This document shows, in pieces, positions 13,570 to 25,354 of a DNA stretch of 64,000 bases. This DNA comes from Niebla homalea (Eukaryota > Ascomycota > Lecanoromycetes > Lecanorales > Ramalinaceae): the NCBI GenBank assembly GCA_019925105.1, contig JAHGAU010000018.1:62001-126000 (forward strand). The letters are read 5' to 3'. The position numbers were made by a program, and so were the translations under genes. Positions within the stretch are counted from its first letter, which is position 1, and every line of letters begins with the position of its first letter. A model generated the notes under the pieces. The model did not search any database, was not told where the DNA came from, and was given only the letters and a program-made list of their open reading frames with translations.

Positions 13570-13725
13570 AAACCTGGTAGACGCCGGTTTTTACCTTAAC
13601 GTTATAAGTATCAGGTTTTTACGGTTATTAATAAGGTTAAAAGGCCGCGTATTAAGGAACGCCGGAATTAACTTAGCTAGATCCGTAGTATAAATCAATC
13701 AATCAATCAATTAAGTTTTATCGTT

Positions 13726-14351
13726 ATATTTCCGATTTTTTTGAATAAATATTATAAAAACATTAATAAAATTCATTATTAAAAGCCGCTTATATTCCGT
13801 GATCTATATAGTTAAACGTTACTTTTTAAGACTTAATTTTAATTTAAGTAAAAAAGTTTTATTTAAGTTTATCTTAATAATTAAAACCCCATATAATAAC
13901 CGTAATAATTAAGTTATAAAAATATTGAAATCTTTATTTATAATTATCTGTTTATGGTTATTTCGGAATATTAATAAATTATTTATTATTTATGTTTATA
14001 TACGACGGACGTTATACTTTAATATTTAAACTTTATAGCTTTAATTTTTATTAACTCTTAAAAAGTATTCTTTTAATAAGAATTTATAAGTAACTTTAAA
14101 GTAAATTATATTAAAATTAATAATGATATTATAAAGTCGGATCCAGTTTATATAAAACGTAATTATATATAGCTTTAATACATTAATATAATATAAGTTT
14201 TCCTTTAAATTCATATTATTATTTATAATAACTTTAAACTAAGATTTTTAAAATAATTATTTGAACTTATTCATACGGTATATCATTTAATTTATATAAC
14301 TTAATATAGTTTTATTATAAAGTTTATATAGCATTAATATATAAAAGTTAA
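13726..14351. other. AT-rich spacer between two insertions, unassigned
   Basis: About 630 bp between the right target-site duplication of LINE copy 2 and the left duplication of the first SINE-like element (14352-14364). It is AT-rich with no legible motif. It may be the host sequence or an older element into which both inserted. Confidence 0.4.
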
Positions 14352-14440
14352 GGATCGTTTATATTGATTGATTGATTTGTTTATACATAAATCTAGTTAC
14401 TTTTAAGTTAATTTCAGCGTTCTATAATGTTAATAGAACG

Positions 14441-16230
14441 ATGGCGACGAACAACGGGACCCCAGAGGTTCAAAACGATGCACGCGTGCATAGCTCAAGT
14501 AATAGTAAGGCAAGGGCCTTAAGTGGGATAAGCGGAAGCGGAGTAATAATGGAGGTAGAAAGGGTAAAAAGGCAAACGGCCCCTATTAACGGAAATAATA
14601 ATAATTTATACGGACGGCGCGATAACTATATAATAAAAAACTCTTAAATTAAATAAAAAGCTTAAATGTAATAAAATACGCATAAAAAAATGCGTATAAT
14701 ATATAAAAATAACGTAATTATAAAAGGTAAATAAAAAATAAAGGAGACGGGGATAATATACGGTAACGGATAAAAAGTAAATAAAGGCGGAGAAGGCCTT
14801 ATTAAGTATATATAAATTAAAAGAAAGCCGGATAAAAATAAAAAAATATCGGGTAATTAAAGATAAACTATAAAAAAAAGTAATTATTAAATATATAAAA
14901 AAAATATAATAAAAGAAGAAATAATAAAAACGTTAAAGGGTTTCCTTACGATTAAATAAAAGAATATTATACTAGAAACCTAACCGATATTATAGATTAA
15001 GTTACGGGGGGTAAAAAACTTTTATATAAAGGTAAAAACAAGATTAAAGGAATTAAAGAGGTTACGCGGAGCTTAAAAGGCGGTAACGAAAATATTAACA
15101 AAAAGAAATGAAAAGAATTAAAAAAGCTATATATAAAATAAAAAAGCGACGGGAAAAGCTTTATAGATAAGGGTAAAGATAAATTAAATAATGAAAATTA
15201 TAAACATAATACTTATATTAACGGTAAAGGAAATAAAAATTAAGGAGAAAACGGCGGTATTAAAGAAGGCGAGGATAATAACTATATAATTATAAGGTAA
15301 AAAAGAGAAAAATATAATTATAAAAATAAACTTATTATAATTAATAAAAGAGTTTAAAATAATAAAAAAGCCGTTAATAAAATAAATTATTACGGTATAT
15401 AAACTATAAAGTAAGGATATCCTCCTTAAAATAGCCTTATTAAAAACGAAAAAGGGACTTAAGAAGTTAAAAGGATAAATTAATAAAAAGGAATATAAAA
15501 TAATAAAAATATTAAGGCAATTATTTACCATTTCAATAAACAGGATATATTTAATAAAGTTTATAGGAGAAGAAAAAAAGGTTACTTTAAAACGGATAAA
15601 AAAGGAGAATTAAGTCCTTTATCCCGGGCTAAAAATCGTTAATTATAGTCTTCCCCCCGTAATAAAGAAAATTAATGCCTTTAACCGGATAAAAAATACT
15701 TTATACTTATTTTAAGCGTAACGTTAATAAAAATATATAATAATATCCTTAATAAGGAAGTAATAAAGGATAAGTCTTTTAAATTAATAAGGTTATAAGA
15801 TTAAATAACGGATATTTATTAATATTTTAAATATTAAAGGTACGGATATATTATTATAAGGTACTTTAATAATATAAAATATATAATATATATTAAAGGG
15901 TATAATATGTATAAATATGCGGGTTTAATAATAAAAAGCTTAATAAAGAATACGTTAAAATATATAGCGTATAAGAATAATAGTTATTTAATATAGAATT
16001 TACAATATATAATAAGGGTTAAAGAAATATAACGTAAGGAGATTAAGATAATAATTAAGGTTTAACGTTATAATTTATATAAATTTAAACCAACGAAATA
16101 ATTAAAAACGGTCTTAAAATATGTGGAGCCCGTTAAATAAAAAAGGATAAAACGTAATAATTAATAACGTAAAAAAGAAAAAACTTATAGTAATATTAAC
16201 CTTTAAAACCGGCCGTTTAATTAGAATAAT
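14441..16230 (+). pseudogene. LINE ORF1 (Gag-like), copy 3; first 69 codons still open
   Basis: From ATG 14441 the frame stays open to the stop at 14645-14647, the longest surviving stretch of ORF1 in the window (N-terminus M-A-T-N-N-G-T-P-E-V-Q-N-D-A-R-V-H-S-S-S). An open frame extends upstream to 14372 but that part is SINE-like sequence, so I take 14441 as the start because it is conserved in all copies. The knuckle region is at 15823-15864 (Y-F-K-Y-stop-R-Y-G-Y-I-I-I-R-Y, former C-x2-C-x4-H-x4-C), in a different frame from the start, so an indel lies between. The function by family is binding element RNA in the ribonucleoprotein. The 3' edge is approximate. Confidence 0.83.
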
Positions 16231-16279
16231 TATTATAATAAAAAAACCAGGGTAAATAATATTTAACCTTAAAAAAAGA

Positions 16280-19200
16280 CCATTTATATATATAAAAGTT
16301 AACGGGAAGAACTTAATAAAAACTAATATATGATATACTTATACTTTTAAGGGTAATACAATATAACGTATAAAGGGAAATAATTAAAGTTGTAATATTA
16401 ATATTCGGATTTAAAAAGATAAAGGATATTAATATTATAATAATATAAAAAGTATTATATAATCTATATATACGTTTTTTAATTAATCCGGGAAATAGTT
16501 TTTGTTTAACCTTTAAAGGAAATAAAATAATATTAATATATTTCTTTATAAATAAAAAATTAAATATAAATAGTTAAAACGTTATTTATTACGGAAAGAA
16601 TTTATATATATTCCGAATTACATAAAAAGGAAATATTAAGGGAAACTTAAATATTTATAATATATATAATCCGCCGCCGGTTAATAAAAAAAGGCCCTTT
16701 ATAATCCCGTTATTTAAAAAATCATAATTATACTTAACGAATACCTTTTAATAAAAGACTTTAATCTTTATTATATTAAATAAAATAAGGAAAAGCGTAC
16801 GATTAATTATATTAAATTTAAAGAATTATTAATAATTATTACCCGGTTTAACCTTATATTATTAACGCTGAAAAAGATTATAATAAAAAAAAGTTAAAGA
16901 TTTAAGATTAAAATTAACTTAACGTTTAATTTAGAAAACATTATTAATACGGTTATTATATATAAATTATAAAAGGACTTAAAATAGAACTTAAATTATA
17001 TACCGGTATAAATAACCTTAAATTAAACCGTTAATATAACCTTATTATTACCAATAAGGAAGGCGTAAAAAACGGTTAAGGAAGTAAAGGTTGATATAAA
17101 AACGGAAGAAACGGTAATATAATTTATGGATTTCCTTTAATTAAATAATAAAGACCGGATTAATTTCTTTATAAAGTAAATAATAAAAATATTAAATAAA
17201 ATAATTAATAAAATAATCTTAATAATAAAACTTTCTTAAAGAGTTAAAACCTATTAAAATAAAAAGTATATAACCATAATTATAAAAATAAAAAGGTTAA
17301 TTAAGTAAGCTTTTAAATATAAAAATTAAGAAATATTTAATTAATTAAAGGTTACCTAAAAAAAAAAAAAAAGGAAAAATCATTAAAAACGTTAAATAAA
17401 TATACATTTAATTTATAGTATATAACTTAACGATTTTACCTTATAGTATTTAACGGTTAATAAAATATAATAAAGAATAAAGTAAGAAATTAAAATTTAT
17501 TTTTAAATTCCCGCTTTTTAAGAAACCTAATAATATATTAATTAATATTTTTAACGGTAAAATAGAGGCCCTTAAAAAGTATTTTTCCCCCTCCGTTAAA
17601 AGTTAATTTGAATAATATTAACGGTATTACGTATTTTAACCTTCTATTAATAAATAAAATAATAATAAAAGATATAATAATTAAAATAATTAATAAATTA
17701 AAAAGGGTTAAAGCCCCGGGATTAAATAGGATTTTTAATAAATGCTTATTAATAATAATTTTATTATTTAAGAGGATTTTTATTTATTTCTTTTAAGTAT
17801 ATTTTAACGTTGGTTATTATTTATATAAATTTAAAAAATAAAAATAATTATCCTTTAAAAGCTTATTAAGTCGGATTACTTTAAGGTAAAGTTTTATAAA
17901 CTTATTATATTCATTTATACGTTAAAGAAAACTTTAAAGATAATAATAATAAGGATCCTTAACGATTATATAAAGAATGACGGACTTTTTCTTAACTAAT
18001 AAATAAAAACAAAAATAAATTAATTAATAAAAATAGCCCTTAAAAAATTAATTAATAATATATATATAATATAAAATTACGGGAAGAAATACATTATAAA
18101 TTTTCTTTCTTTTAATATTATAAATATTTTTAATAAAGTAAATTATTAAAAGTTATTATATAATTTAAGGAAAAAAAAAAGATATTGTTTTTCTTAATTA
18201 AATAAATAAAGAATTTCTTAAACGATTAAGTTACGTTAATTAACTTAAGATAAAAAATAAGCTTAATAAAGCCCGTTATAATGGGGATTCTTTAAAAATC
18301 GTTTATTTTTTTATATTATTCTTATTTTTTAACGGTTTATTAATTAAAAAGTTTATTAAGTTAAAATTAAAAAATTAAATTAAAAACTTTATTAATATTA
18401 TTTACCTTTTAACCTATAATATTTCTATACGTATAAACTATTTAAAATTAAAATAAACTTATAAAGTTTATCTTTAATAAATAAAAATTTATAGAGTTTA
18501 ATTTATATTATATAAATATAAGCTTATTTATATAATTAAAAGTTTAAAACTATACGATATAATAATTATAATAAACATAAATAAAGTTATAATAAAGCCG
18601 GATATTAATATTGAAGTCCTTAATTTTTAAGTAAATAAAAAACTTAATTAAAAAGATTATATAAAAAAAATCAAAAAAAAATAACTTTATAGGAAAAGAG
18701 CTTTATTTATCTCGCTATAATAAATTTAAGGAATTACGTTATAAAAGGCCCGGATTATTTATTAAGTTATAATAAAGTTAATTATAATATATACCGTAGT
18801 TATTTAATATATACTTAAAAGTATGCCGGGATATAAGAAAAAATTTATTTAAATATTATAGAAAGTCTAGAATTAATATTTAAGAATAATTAATAATATT
18901 TATAAAGTAATCTTTATCTTAATATTAAAATTTAAAGTCTTTATATTATTAATTAAAATTTTATTAAATTAAATAATCACTTAAGTAAAATTAAAAAGAT
19001 ATATGTACTTAATTACGATAATAAGAAACGAACGGATTTATTAGAATCTTAATAAGTTTTAAATTAAAGGAAGTAATTTAAAGATATTTATCCTTTTTCC
19101 TATTAAAATAAAATAAAAATAAATTAAGAAAAAGTTAATTTTACCGGTATCCCGGAGATTAATTTAAGCGTATATAAATTCTTATTAAGTATAAAAAAAA

Positions 19201-20302
19201 CCAAAATTAAAAGCATTTAAAGAATAAAAATTATAGTAATTACCTTATAAATTACAATAAAGTAAATTAAGTATTAATAAAGGTATAAGGACTTTATACC
19301 TTAAAGTTATTATTATTTAACTTTTAATAATAAAAAGATTATTAATAAATATTTCCGTTATTATAATATTATAAAGAAAGGTAATAACGTATTAACGATT
19401 TAACTTCGGACGGGTAAAAATAATTTAATTTATTTCCTATCTACTATATATACCGGAAATCGGATAAATACCGGATATAAATATAAATAAAGAAAGTAAA
19501 ACGCTATATACGTTTTTATTTCTTATTTTTTATTTACGGAAATTAAATTAAAACTTATAATAAAAATTAATACTTATAATTACTATTAAATATTATTTAT
19601 AAAGCGAAATATCCGGGTAATTATTAAGTTTATAATATTTACCGGATTACTATTATAATTCAGTTTTATTATAAAAATAAATAAGGTTATTAAAGATTTT
19701 ACGGAGAAAATTTATTACCGATTAAGGAAGATAAGATTACTATTACCTAAAAGTTTATAAGTGGCGCGGGAATGCTTCTAAAACACTCGGATTGTAGTGC
19801 ATTGCGGCAAAACGAACAATAAGTCTATTATAAAGAAATTCCACCAGAAATCTTAAACTAAAGAAATTGAACAGATTATAACCATGCCACGGTCATTAAT
19901 GCGTCGGCGCCGCGCCGGTTGCCTTAGATTCAGGGAGTAAAAAAGAAGCGGAAACTGGTTATATTAATTATATAAATCCGAAAGTATCTTTTATAATTAT
20001 AAAGATATAATAATAAACGTTTATTAAAAGTCTTTAAAAGAGTCCGCGGTAATAATAATATAAAAGGGGTATATATTAAATATATAAGTATTGATAAGGA
20101 TATTTAGAAATACTATATAAGATTAAAGTAATATAAATATATAAAGGAGCGGAAGAATAATAAGCTTAAGGGTAGCCTTTATAAGGATATAATTATAGTA
20201 TTATGGATTTTTTAAGGAAAATTAAAATATAGGAAGTATATAAATAAATTATTATTCTCTGGACGGCCGTTAATATCCTTTACCTTAAAGGATAAAGGGT
20301 AA
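16280..20302 (+). pseudogene. LINE ORF2 (endonuclease and reverse transcriptase), copy 3
   Basis: The endonuclease N-V is at 16375-16380; the catalytic Glu seen in copy 2 is Lys here (GAG to AAA). D-F-N is at 16757-16765. The RT entry motif is unusually clear: K-A-P-G at 17710-17721 within a 62-codon open stretch (17608-17796), matching the family's K-A-P-G-P-D-x-I-P. G-I-L-stop-K-S at 18283-18300 is the former G-I-P-Q-G-S, and F-I-N-I at 18388-18399 the former F-x-D-D. The RT frame continues in phase to the insert at 19731; the 208-bp insert is not a multiple of three, and subtracting it restores the phase to the stop at 20300-20302. Confidence 0.87.
19731..19938. other. 208-bp unmutated island inside LINE copy 3
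   Basis: Other copies read straight from AAGGAAG into AAAAAAAGAAGCGG here; copy 3 instead carries 208 bp between the same flanks. By hand count it contains 11 CA and 9 TG dinucleotides; the next 200 bp or so of LINE contain no CA and about two TG. It includes GC-rich stretches such as GCGTCGGCGCCGCGCCGG. No clear target-site duplication, terminal inverted repeat, poly-A tail or long frame is seen (the longest ATG frame found is 18 codons from 19884). It could be captured unique host DNA or a late insertion. Function unknown. Confidence 0.85.
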
Positions 20303-21124
20303 AAGCCTGGTAAACGCCGGTTTTTACCCTAACGTTATAAGTATCAGGTTTTTACGGTTATTAGTAAGGCTAAAAGGCCGCGTCTTAAGGAACGCCGGAA
20401 TTAACTTAGCTAGATCCGTAGTATAAATCAATCAATGAATCAATAATATTAGTAATTAGGCTATAATTATTTTAATATTTATACTTATTTTAAACTTATT
20501 GTTTTAATTTAAAAAAGAAAAGGAAACCGTAATCGGCTAACTTAAGCTTAGCTTACTTTAAATATTAACCCGACTTAAATAAAAACCTCTCCCCCGTAAT
20601 TATTTACCTTAATATTATAACCGAGTCTTTACGTTAATTTAATTAAGATTAATAATTATTTTAAATCTTTAATTTATTATTTTTATTAAGAATTTTTTAC
20701 TTTTTAATATTATAATCCATAATAAGAATTTAATAATAATATTAAGCTTAATCGGAAGGGAACGGTTTTAATTATATAACTTTATTTTTCTTAATATTAA
20801 GACTTCGCTTTAAGTATTTTATTATATAACTTTTTAAATTAACCTTATTCAATCTTAATTATAATTTTTTAACGTTAAATCCGTATAACCCCTTTTTACC
20901 GGCCTTATATGGTAATTAAGTTTATTTAAGGCTAACTATAGGTATTAATAAATCGTTAAATATTTATTATTATTTTATTTATATTAATTACGTAACTTAC
21001 CGGATAAGGTTTAAGGGCTCTTAATGAAATCGTCCCCTACCCTTAAAATGTTTAATTATTCTGTAGTTTATCTTCTGTACGCAAAAATGCCATTTCGTCG
21101 CGCTCGCCCCTGGATCGTTTATAT

Positions 21125-23497
21125 ATATTAAAGCGTTACGGGTTACTTATTATAGAATAATAAAATAATAAACGCGATTAATTATTATATTATAACCTTT
21201 TTTTTATTATTTATTTATTAAGATATTATATTAAATAATTTAAATTTCTTTAAACTTATAAATAATAAAACTTATTTAAATCGCTTATTTAATTATGTTA
21301 ACATAGGTATTTATGTTAATTACTTCTTTTATTTTTTTCTTTTAAACGGTAAATATTATATCGATAAAAATTATTTAAATTTAATTCATAAGATTTTTTA
21401 TAAAACCTTTTAATAATTAATAAAGTAAATCCAGTATTATTATAATATATATATTAATAAGACTTAACTTTTAAGTGAAATTCCTTATAATCAGGATTTC
21501 TATAGGATCGTCCTTTTTAGGGGTTAATTATTATTAACGTATTTTACCTTTTATATACTCTAGTATATATAATAGTTGTTATATAATTATATTCTTCTTC
21601 TTATTTTATAAAACCTAGTATATAGGGTAAAAACGACCGCTTTTAACCCTTATTATTAAGATTTATTTAAGGTAATCCGTAATTACATTTATGAATATTA
21701 AGGAATATTATTAAACCTTACGGTTAATATATCTTATTATAAGTCTTTTTTCCGATAACCATTATAAAGCTTATTATCCGTCGTTAATAATATTATATTT
21801 AAAATTTTAAAAAAAAAATTTATGTTCAATTATTAAGTTTAAAGTATTATAATAGATTTCGGATTATATACTTTTTATAAAGCCCGTTATTTTATTTATT
21901 TTAGTAATTAATATTAAGTTTAATAGTATTATTATAGGGTAAAGTTAATCTTTATTAATAATATAATCAAAATTATTAATCATAATATAAAATAACTATA
22001 ATAATAAATCCTTATAAAAGTAAATCATGAGGGTTTTATTAAATATAAAGATTATAAGAATTACGGTTTTTCCTTTTAGGATTTTATATTATTTATCTTA
22101 TTTTTAATTAATTATATATACTTTCTTTTATATTCTTTTATTAATTTAATTATTTATATAAATAAAGGTATAAAAAAAGTATCTTTAAAGGCTTAATAGC
22201 CTAATAAGAACCGAATATTATAACGATATTATAAGATTAAATCATCGTTTTAATATCTTAAATATCATTAAAATACTTATGGATTATTATTTTATAACTT
22301 TTTTAATAATCGTTCTATATATTATATAAAATTTGTAAAATTAAGAATTTTTATTAAATAATATTTCTAAAGGAAAAACGGTTTTATTAACGGTTAATTA
22401 AGAAAGGATTCCTTAGAAAAGTATTTAATCTAAGTTCAATTTAATTCATTTATCGTAAAAAAATTTATTATATATATAATCTTCTTAAAATTTAAAGGAT
22501 ATATAGATTTTATTCTTAACCTTAAACGTTAAGAAACACTATATAGCCGCGTTTCATTTTATATTATTTAAATAAATTTCCCTTATTATTATTTTTATAC
22601 TTTTTTAAGTCGCTATATAAAACGTTTACGTTTTTAACGAAAATAGAATTAAAATAAAAGCGTAAAAAAAAAGCTTTTTATTCTCTATACTTATTATATT
22701 ATATATATAATTTTCCGTTTTTATTTTTAATTTTCTGCTTTTTTTAAACTTTCCTATTAATTTGTAATTAAATAAATATTTCCCGATTCCCTATTTTAAT
22801 AAATAAGTTTTTATAATAGAACTTAATATAAAAGCCTTACCATTCGGAATCTATTATAGATAAAAGAATTAGAGGTATTAAAAATAAATTTTTATTAATA
22901 TCTTCCGATATTAAGGACGTTACATTAAGATTTATATCCTAAAAACATGTATAATAATATAATATTATTTTATTATTAATATTAATCATATTATTATTAT
23001 TATTATTATCCGATATTTGAATTATAATTTTAAAACGCAAAATCCTTAATAAATATATATATATTCTTTAATAACGGGTTAAATTAAAAAGATTAAAGAA
23101 TTAGTAATTATATTTATAAATATAATATTTTATAATCTATACCTTTAACGAAAACGTATTTAAGTTTAATAAATAACGATATATAATAATAATTAATAAG
23201 AGTAATAATAAATAGGTTTTTAATAAATAAGTTAACCTTTTAAATTAATTTAAGTTAAGTTATTAAAGTTACCCGGTAATCGGATAAATTCCGCATTATA
23301 AAATTAATAATTTAAATATTTTAATATTAATTAATATAATCCGTAATCGATAAATTTAATACTTAAAACTCAAACAGATTATTTACGGTAAAGTACTTAA
23401 TTGAATTCTAGAATTTAAAACGTTTAACTATAAAATTATAATTATTAAATTTGTTTTGGTAAAAACAATTATAAAAACGTAAAAATACTTGTAAAAT
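21125..23497. other. 2.4 kb AT-rich region, unassigned
   Basis: The region is densely AT-rich with stops in all frames and some (ATT)n near 22990-23010. No RT, transposase or LTR motif is legible on either strand. Probably a decayed element, but no family can be named. Confidence 0.35.
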
Positions 23498-23520
23498 ATA
23501 TTAATATTAATTACTTTAGA

Positions 23521-25300
23521 ATGGCGACGAATAAAGGGACCCCAGAGGTCCAAAACGATGCGTATATGCATAGCTTTAGTAACAGTAAGGGAAGTATATT
23601 AATTGCGATAAGTGGAAGTGGCGTGGTGGTTAAGAATAAGGTAATAAACGGGTAAATAACCTATATTAACAGAAACGGCAACGATATATACGGGTAATAT
23701 AATAATAATAAGTCGGATAACGCTTAAAATAAATAAGGAAATTAAGGTTAATAAAATACATATATTAAAGCCCATAGAATACGTAATAATAATATAAAGG
23801 TAATAAATAAATAAAAGGGTAAAAAGGCCGGTATAATATTAATAGCGAAAAGTATAAATAAGGGAAAAAGGCGGGAAGACCGCGGTAAAAGTATTATTAA
23901 AGGTATATAAAAGGGAAATAAAACTGGTAAGGAGGATAGGACTTTAAGGGATTAAAAGTAAAAAACGGAGATAATATATTGCCCGGTAAATAAGGGCGAA
24001 AGGGTAATAAAGGAAACAATAAAGACCTTAAAAAGACTCCTTACGGTAAAGTAGAAGGATATTATATTAAAGATTTAACCGATATTATAAATTAAATTAA
24101 AAAGCATAAAGGATTTTTATATAAAAATAAAAATAAAATTAAAAGAAGCGGAGCGTTTATAAGGCTTTTAAGGGGCGGAAGCGAAAACGTTAATAAAGAA
24201 TAAAAACGGCGGTTTAAGGTTAAGGGTATAAAGCGAGGGTATAAAAGTAATAGCCCTTTAAATAAGAAAAAGCTAGGTAATAAGGATGGTAAAAAGGATA
24301 CCCGCGGTAAAGAATAAGGGGATAACGGAAAAGAAAATAGCTATATTAAGGGAAACGAAGATAATAACGGTCTGCCTATTTAATAATAAGGAGAAAAACG
24401 CGGTTATAAAAGTAAACCCGTTATAATTAATAATGGCTTTTAAAGTAATAACGGAATTATTAATAAAATAGATTATTATAATATATAAGTTATAAAGTAA
24501 GGATATTTTTCTTAATATAATATCGTTAAAAATAAAAAAAAGCTTAAAGAAATTTAAGGTTTAAATTAATAAGGGAGAATATAAATTAATTAAGGTTTTA
24601 AAATAATCGTTTATTATTATAATAAATAAAATATATTTATTACGTTTTATAAAAACCGAAAAAAAGATTACGTTAAAAAATATAAAAAAAAAGAATATAG
24701 TTCTTTACTTAAAGCTTAAGATTATTAACTATAAGCTTCCTCCGGTAATAAGGAGACTTAATTCCTTAAAACGCGTAAAAAGGTATTTTACCGTTATATT
24801 AAGTATAAAATTAATAAAGATATATAATAATATTTTAAATAAAAAGATTATTAAAAAGGGATTTCTTAAGATAACTTAATTATAAAATAAAATAACGGAT
24901 ATTTATTAATATTTTAAATATTAAAGTTATAAATATATTATTATAAAATATTTTAATATTATAAAGTATACGGTTTACGTTAAAACCTATAATATTTATA
25001 AGTATATAAAGTTAATAATTAAGGGACTTATAAATAACGTATTTAAATACGTTATATATAATAAGGAAGGATATTTAATATAGGATTTTAAGTATATAAT
25101 AAAAGTTAAGGAGATTAAACGTAGAAAGACCCGGATAAACGTGAAAATCTAACGGTATAATATATATAAAATTAATTTAAAAAATTAATTAAAGGTAGCC
25201 TTAAAACGTAAACTTAATTAATTAAATAATAAAAAATAAATAATAATAATAAATAAAGTAAAGAAAAAAAAGCTTTTTATAATTTTAATTTTAAAAGCCG
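23521..25300 (+). pseudogene. LINE ORF1 (Gag-like), copy 4
   Basis: The start reads M-A-T-N-K-G-T-P-E-V-Q-N-D-A-Y-M-H-S, then S-N-S-K-G-S-I-L, with the first stop after about 44 codons. The sequence downstream parallels copy 2, including Tyr-converted zinc-knuckle positions near 24910-25100. The role by family is element-RNA binding. The 3' edge is estimated by alignment with copy 2. Confidence 0.8.
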
Positions 25301-25354
25301 GCCGTTTTACGTCTTTAATAATAACCGGGAAAATATTAAATTAAAAAATATTTA

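Larger units (their letters stand above)
7887..13711 (+). mobile_element. LINE copy 2, full length, Tad1-like non-LTR retrotransposon
   Basis: Full-length element of 5,825 bp, flanked by the perfect 14-bp target-site duplication TAAGTTTTATCGTT at 7873-7886 and 13712-13725. It holds a 26-bp leader, ORF1 (start 7913), ORF2 with endonuclease and RT (stop 13567-13569), a 3' UTR of about 125 bp with a conserved hairpin region, and an (AATC)n tail ending near 13710. Assignment to the Tad1 group is inferred from the ORF1 zinc knuckles, the APE-type endonuclease, the RT motifs and the fungal RIP context; I did not see a decisive clade marker. The copy is dead: CAA/CAG/TGG codons have become stops and active-site codons are changed. 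Confidence 0.93.
14436..20443 (+). mobile_element. LINE copy 3, full length, with 208-bp unmutated insert
   Basis: The element is 6,008 bp, or 5,800 bp once the foreign-looking 19731-19938 segment is removed, matching the other full copies. It is inserted in the SINE-like element at 14365-21111. Its target-site duplication is about 12 bp (ATAATGTTAATA at 14424-14435 against ATAATATTAGTA at 20443-20454); the two mismatches are G/A transitions, as RIP after insertion would give. The leader before ATG 14441 is only 5 bp. The tail ends AATCAATCAATGAATCAAT. This copy belongs to the ORF1 subfamily that starts M-A-T-N-N-G-T-P-E-V-Q-N-D-A-R-V, shared with copy 9. Confidence 0.92.
14365..21111 (-). 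mobile_element. SINE-like element copy (i), split by LINE copy 3
   Basis: Minus-strand copy of the 0.73-kb family. Its 3' tail (TGATTGATTGATTT on the plus strand) and end block occupy 14365-14435; the rest resumes at about 20443-21111, with the 5' head GGGGCGAGCGCG at the right edge. The outer target-site duplication GGATCGTTTATAT is perfect at 14352-14364 and 21112-21124. Removing the LINE and its own duplication leaves about 728 bp, close to the uninterrupted copy at 51329-52062 (734 bp). No coding frame is legible. The 3' block is related to the LINE 3' end, suggesting mobilisation by LINE proteins. Confidence 0.85.

Noticed and set aside
13693..13710. AATC repeats as independent microsatellites
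   Set aside because: They occur only at LINE and SINE-like 3' ends, always next to a target-site duplication or a known break, so they are element tails.
15184..15531. 115-codon minus-strand open frame that looks like a membrane protein
   Set aside because: It is antisense to ORF1 of LINE copy 3. The hydrophobic look comes from reading the complement of a Lys/Glu/Asn-rich protein after RIP.
19884..19940. 18-codon frame from an ATG in the unmutated island, Arg-rich
   Set aside because: It runs past the island edge into LINE sequence and is too short to support as a gene.
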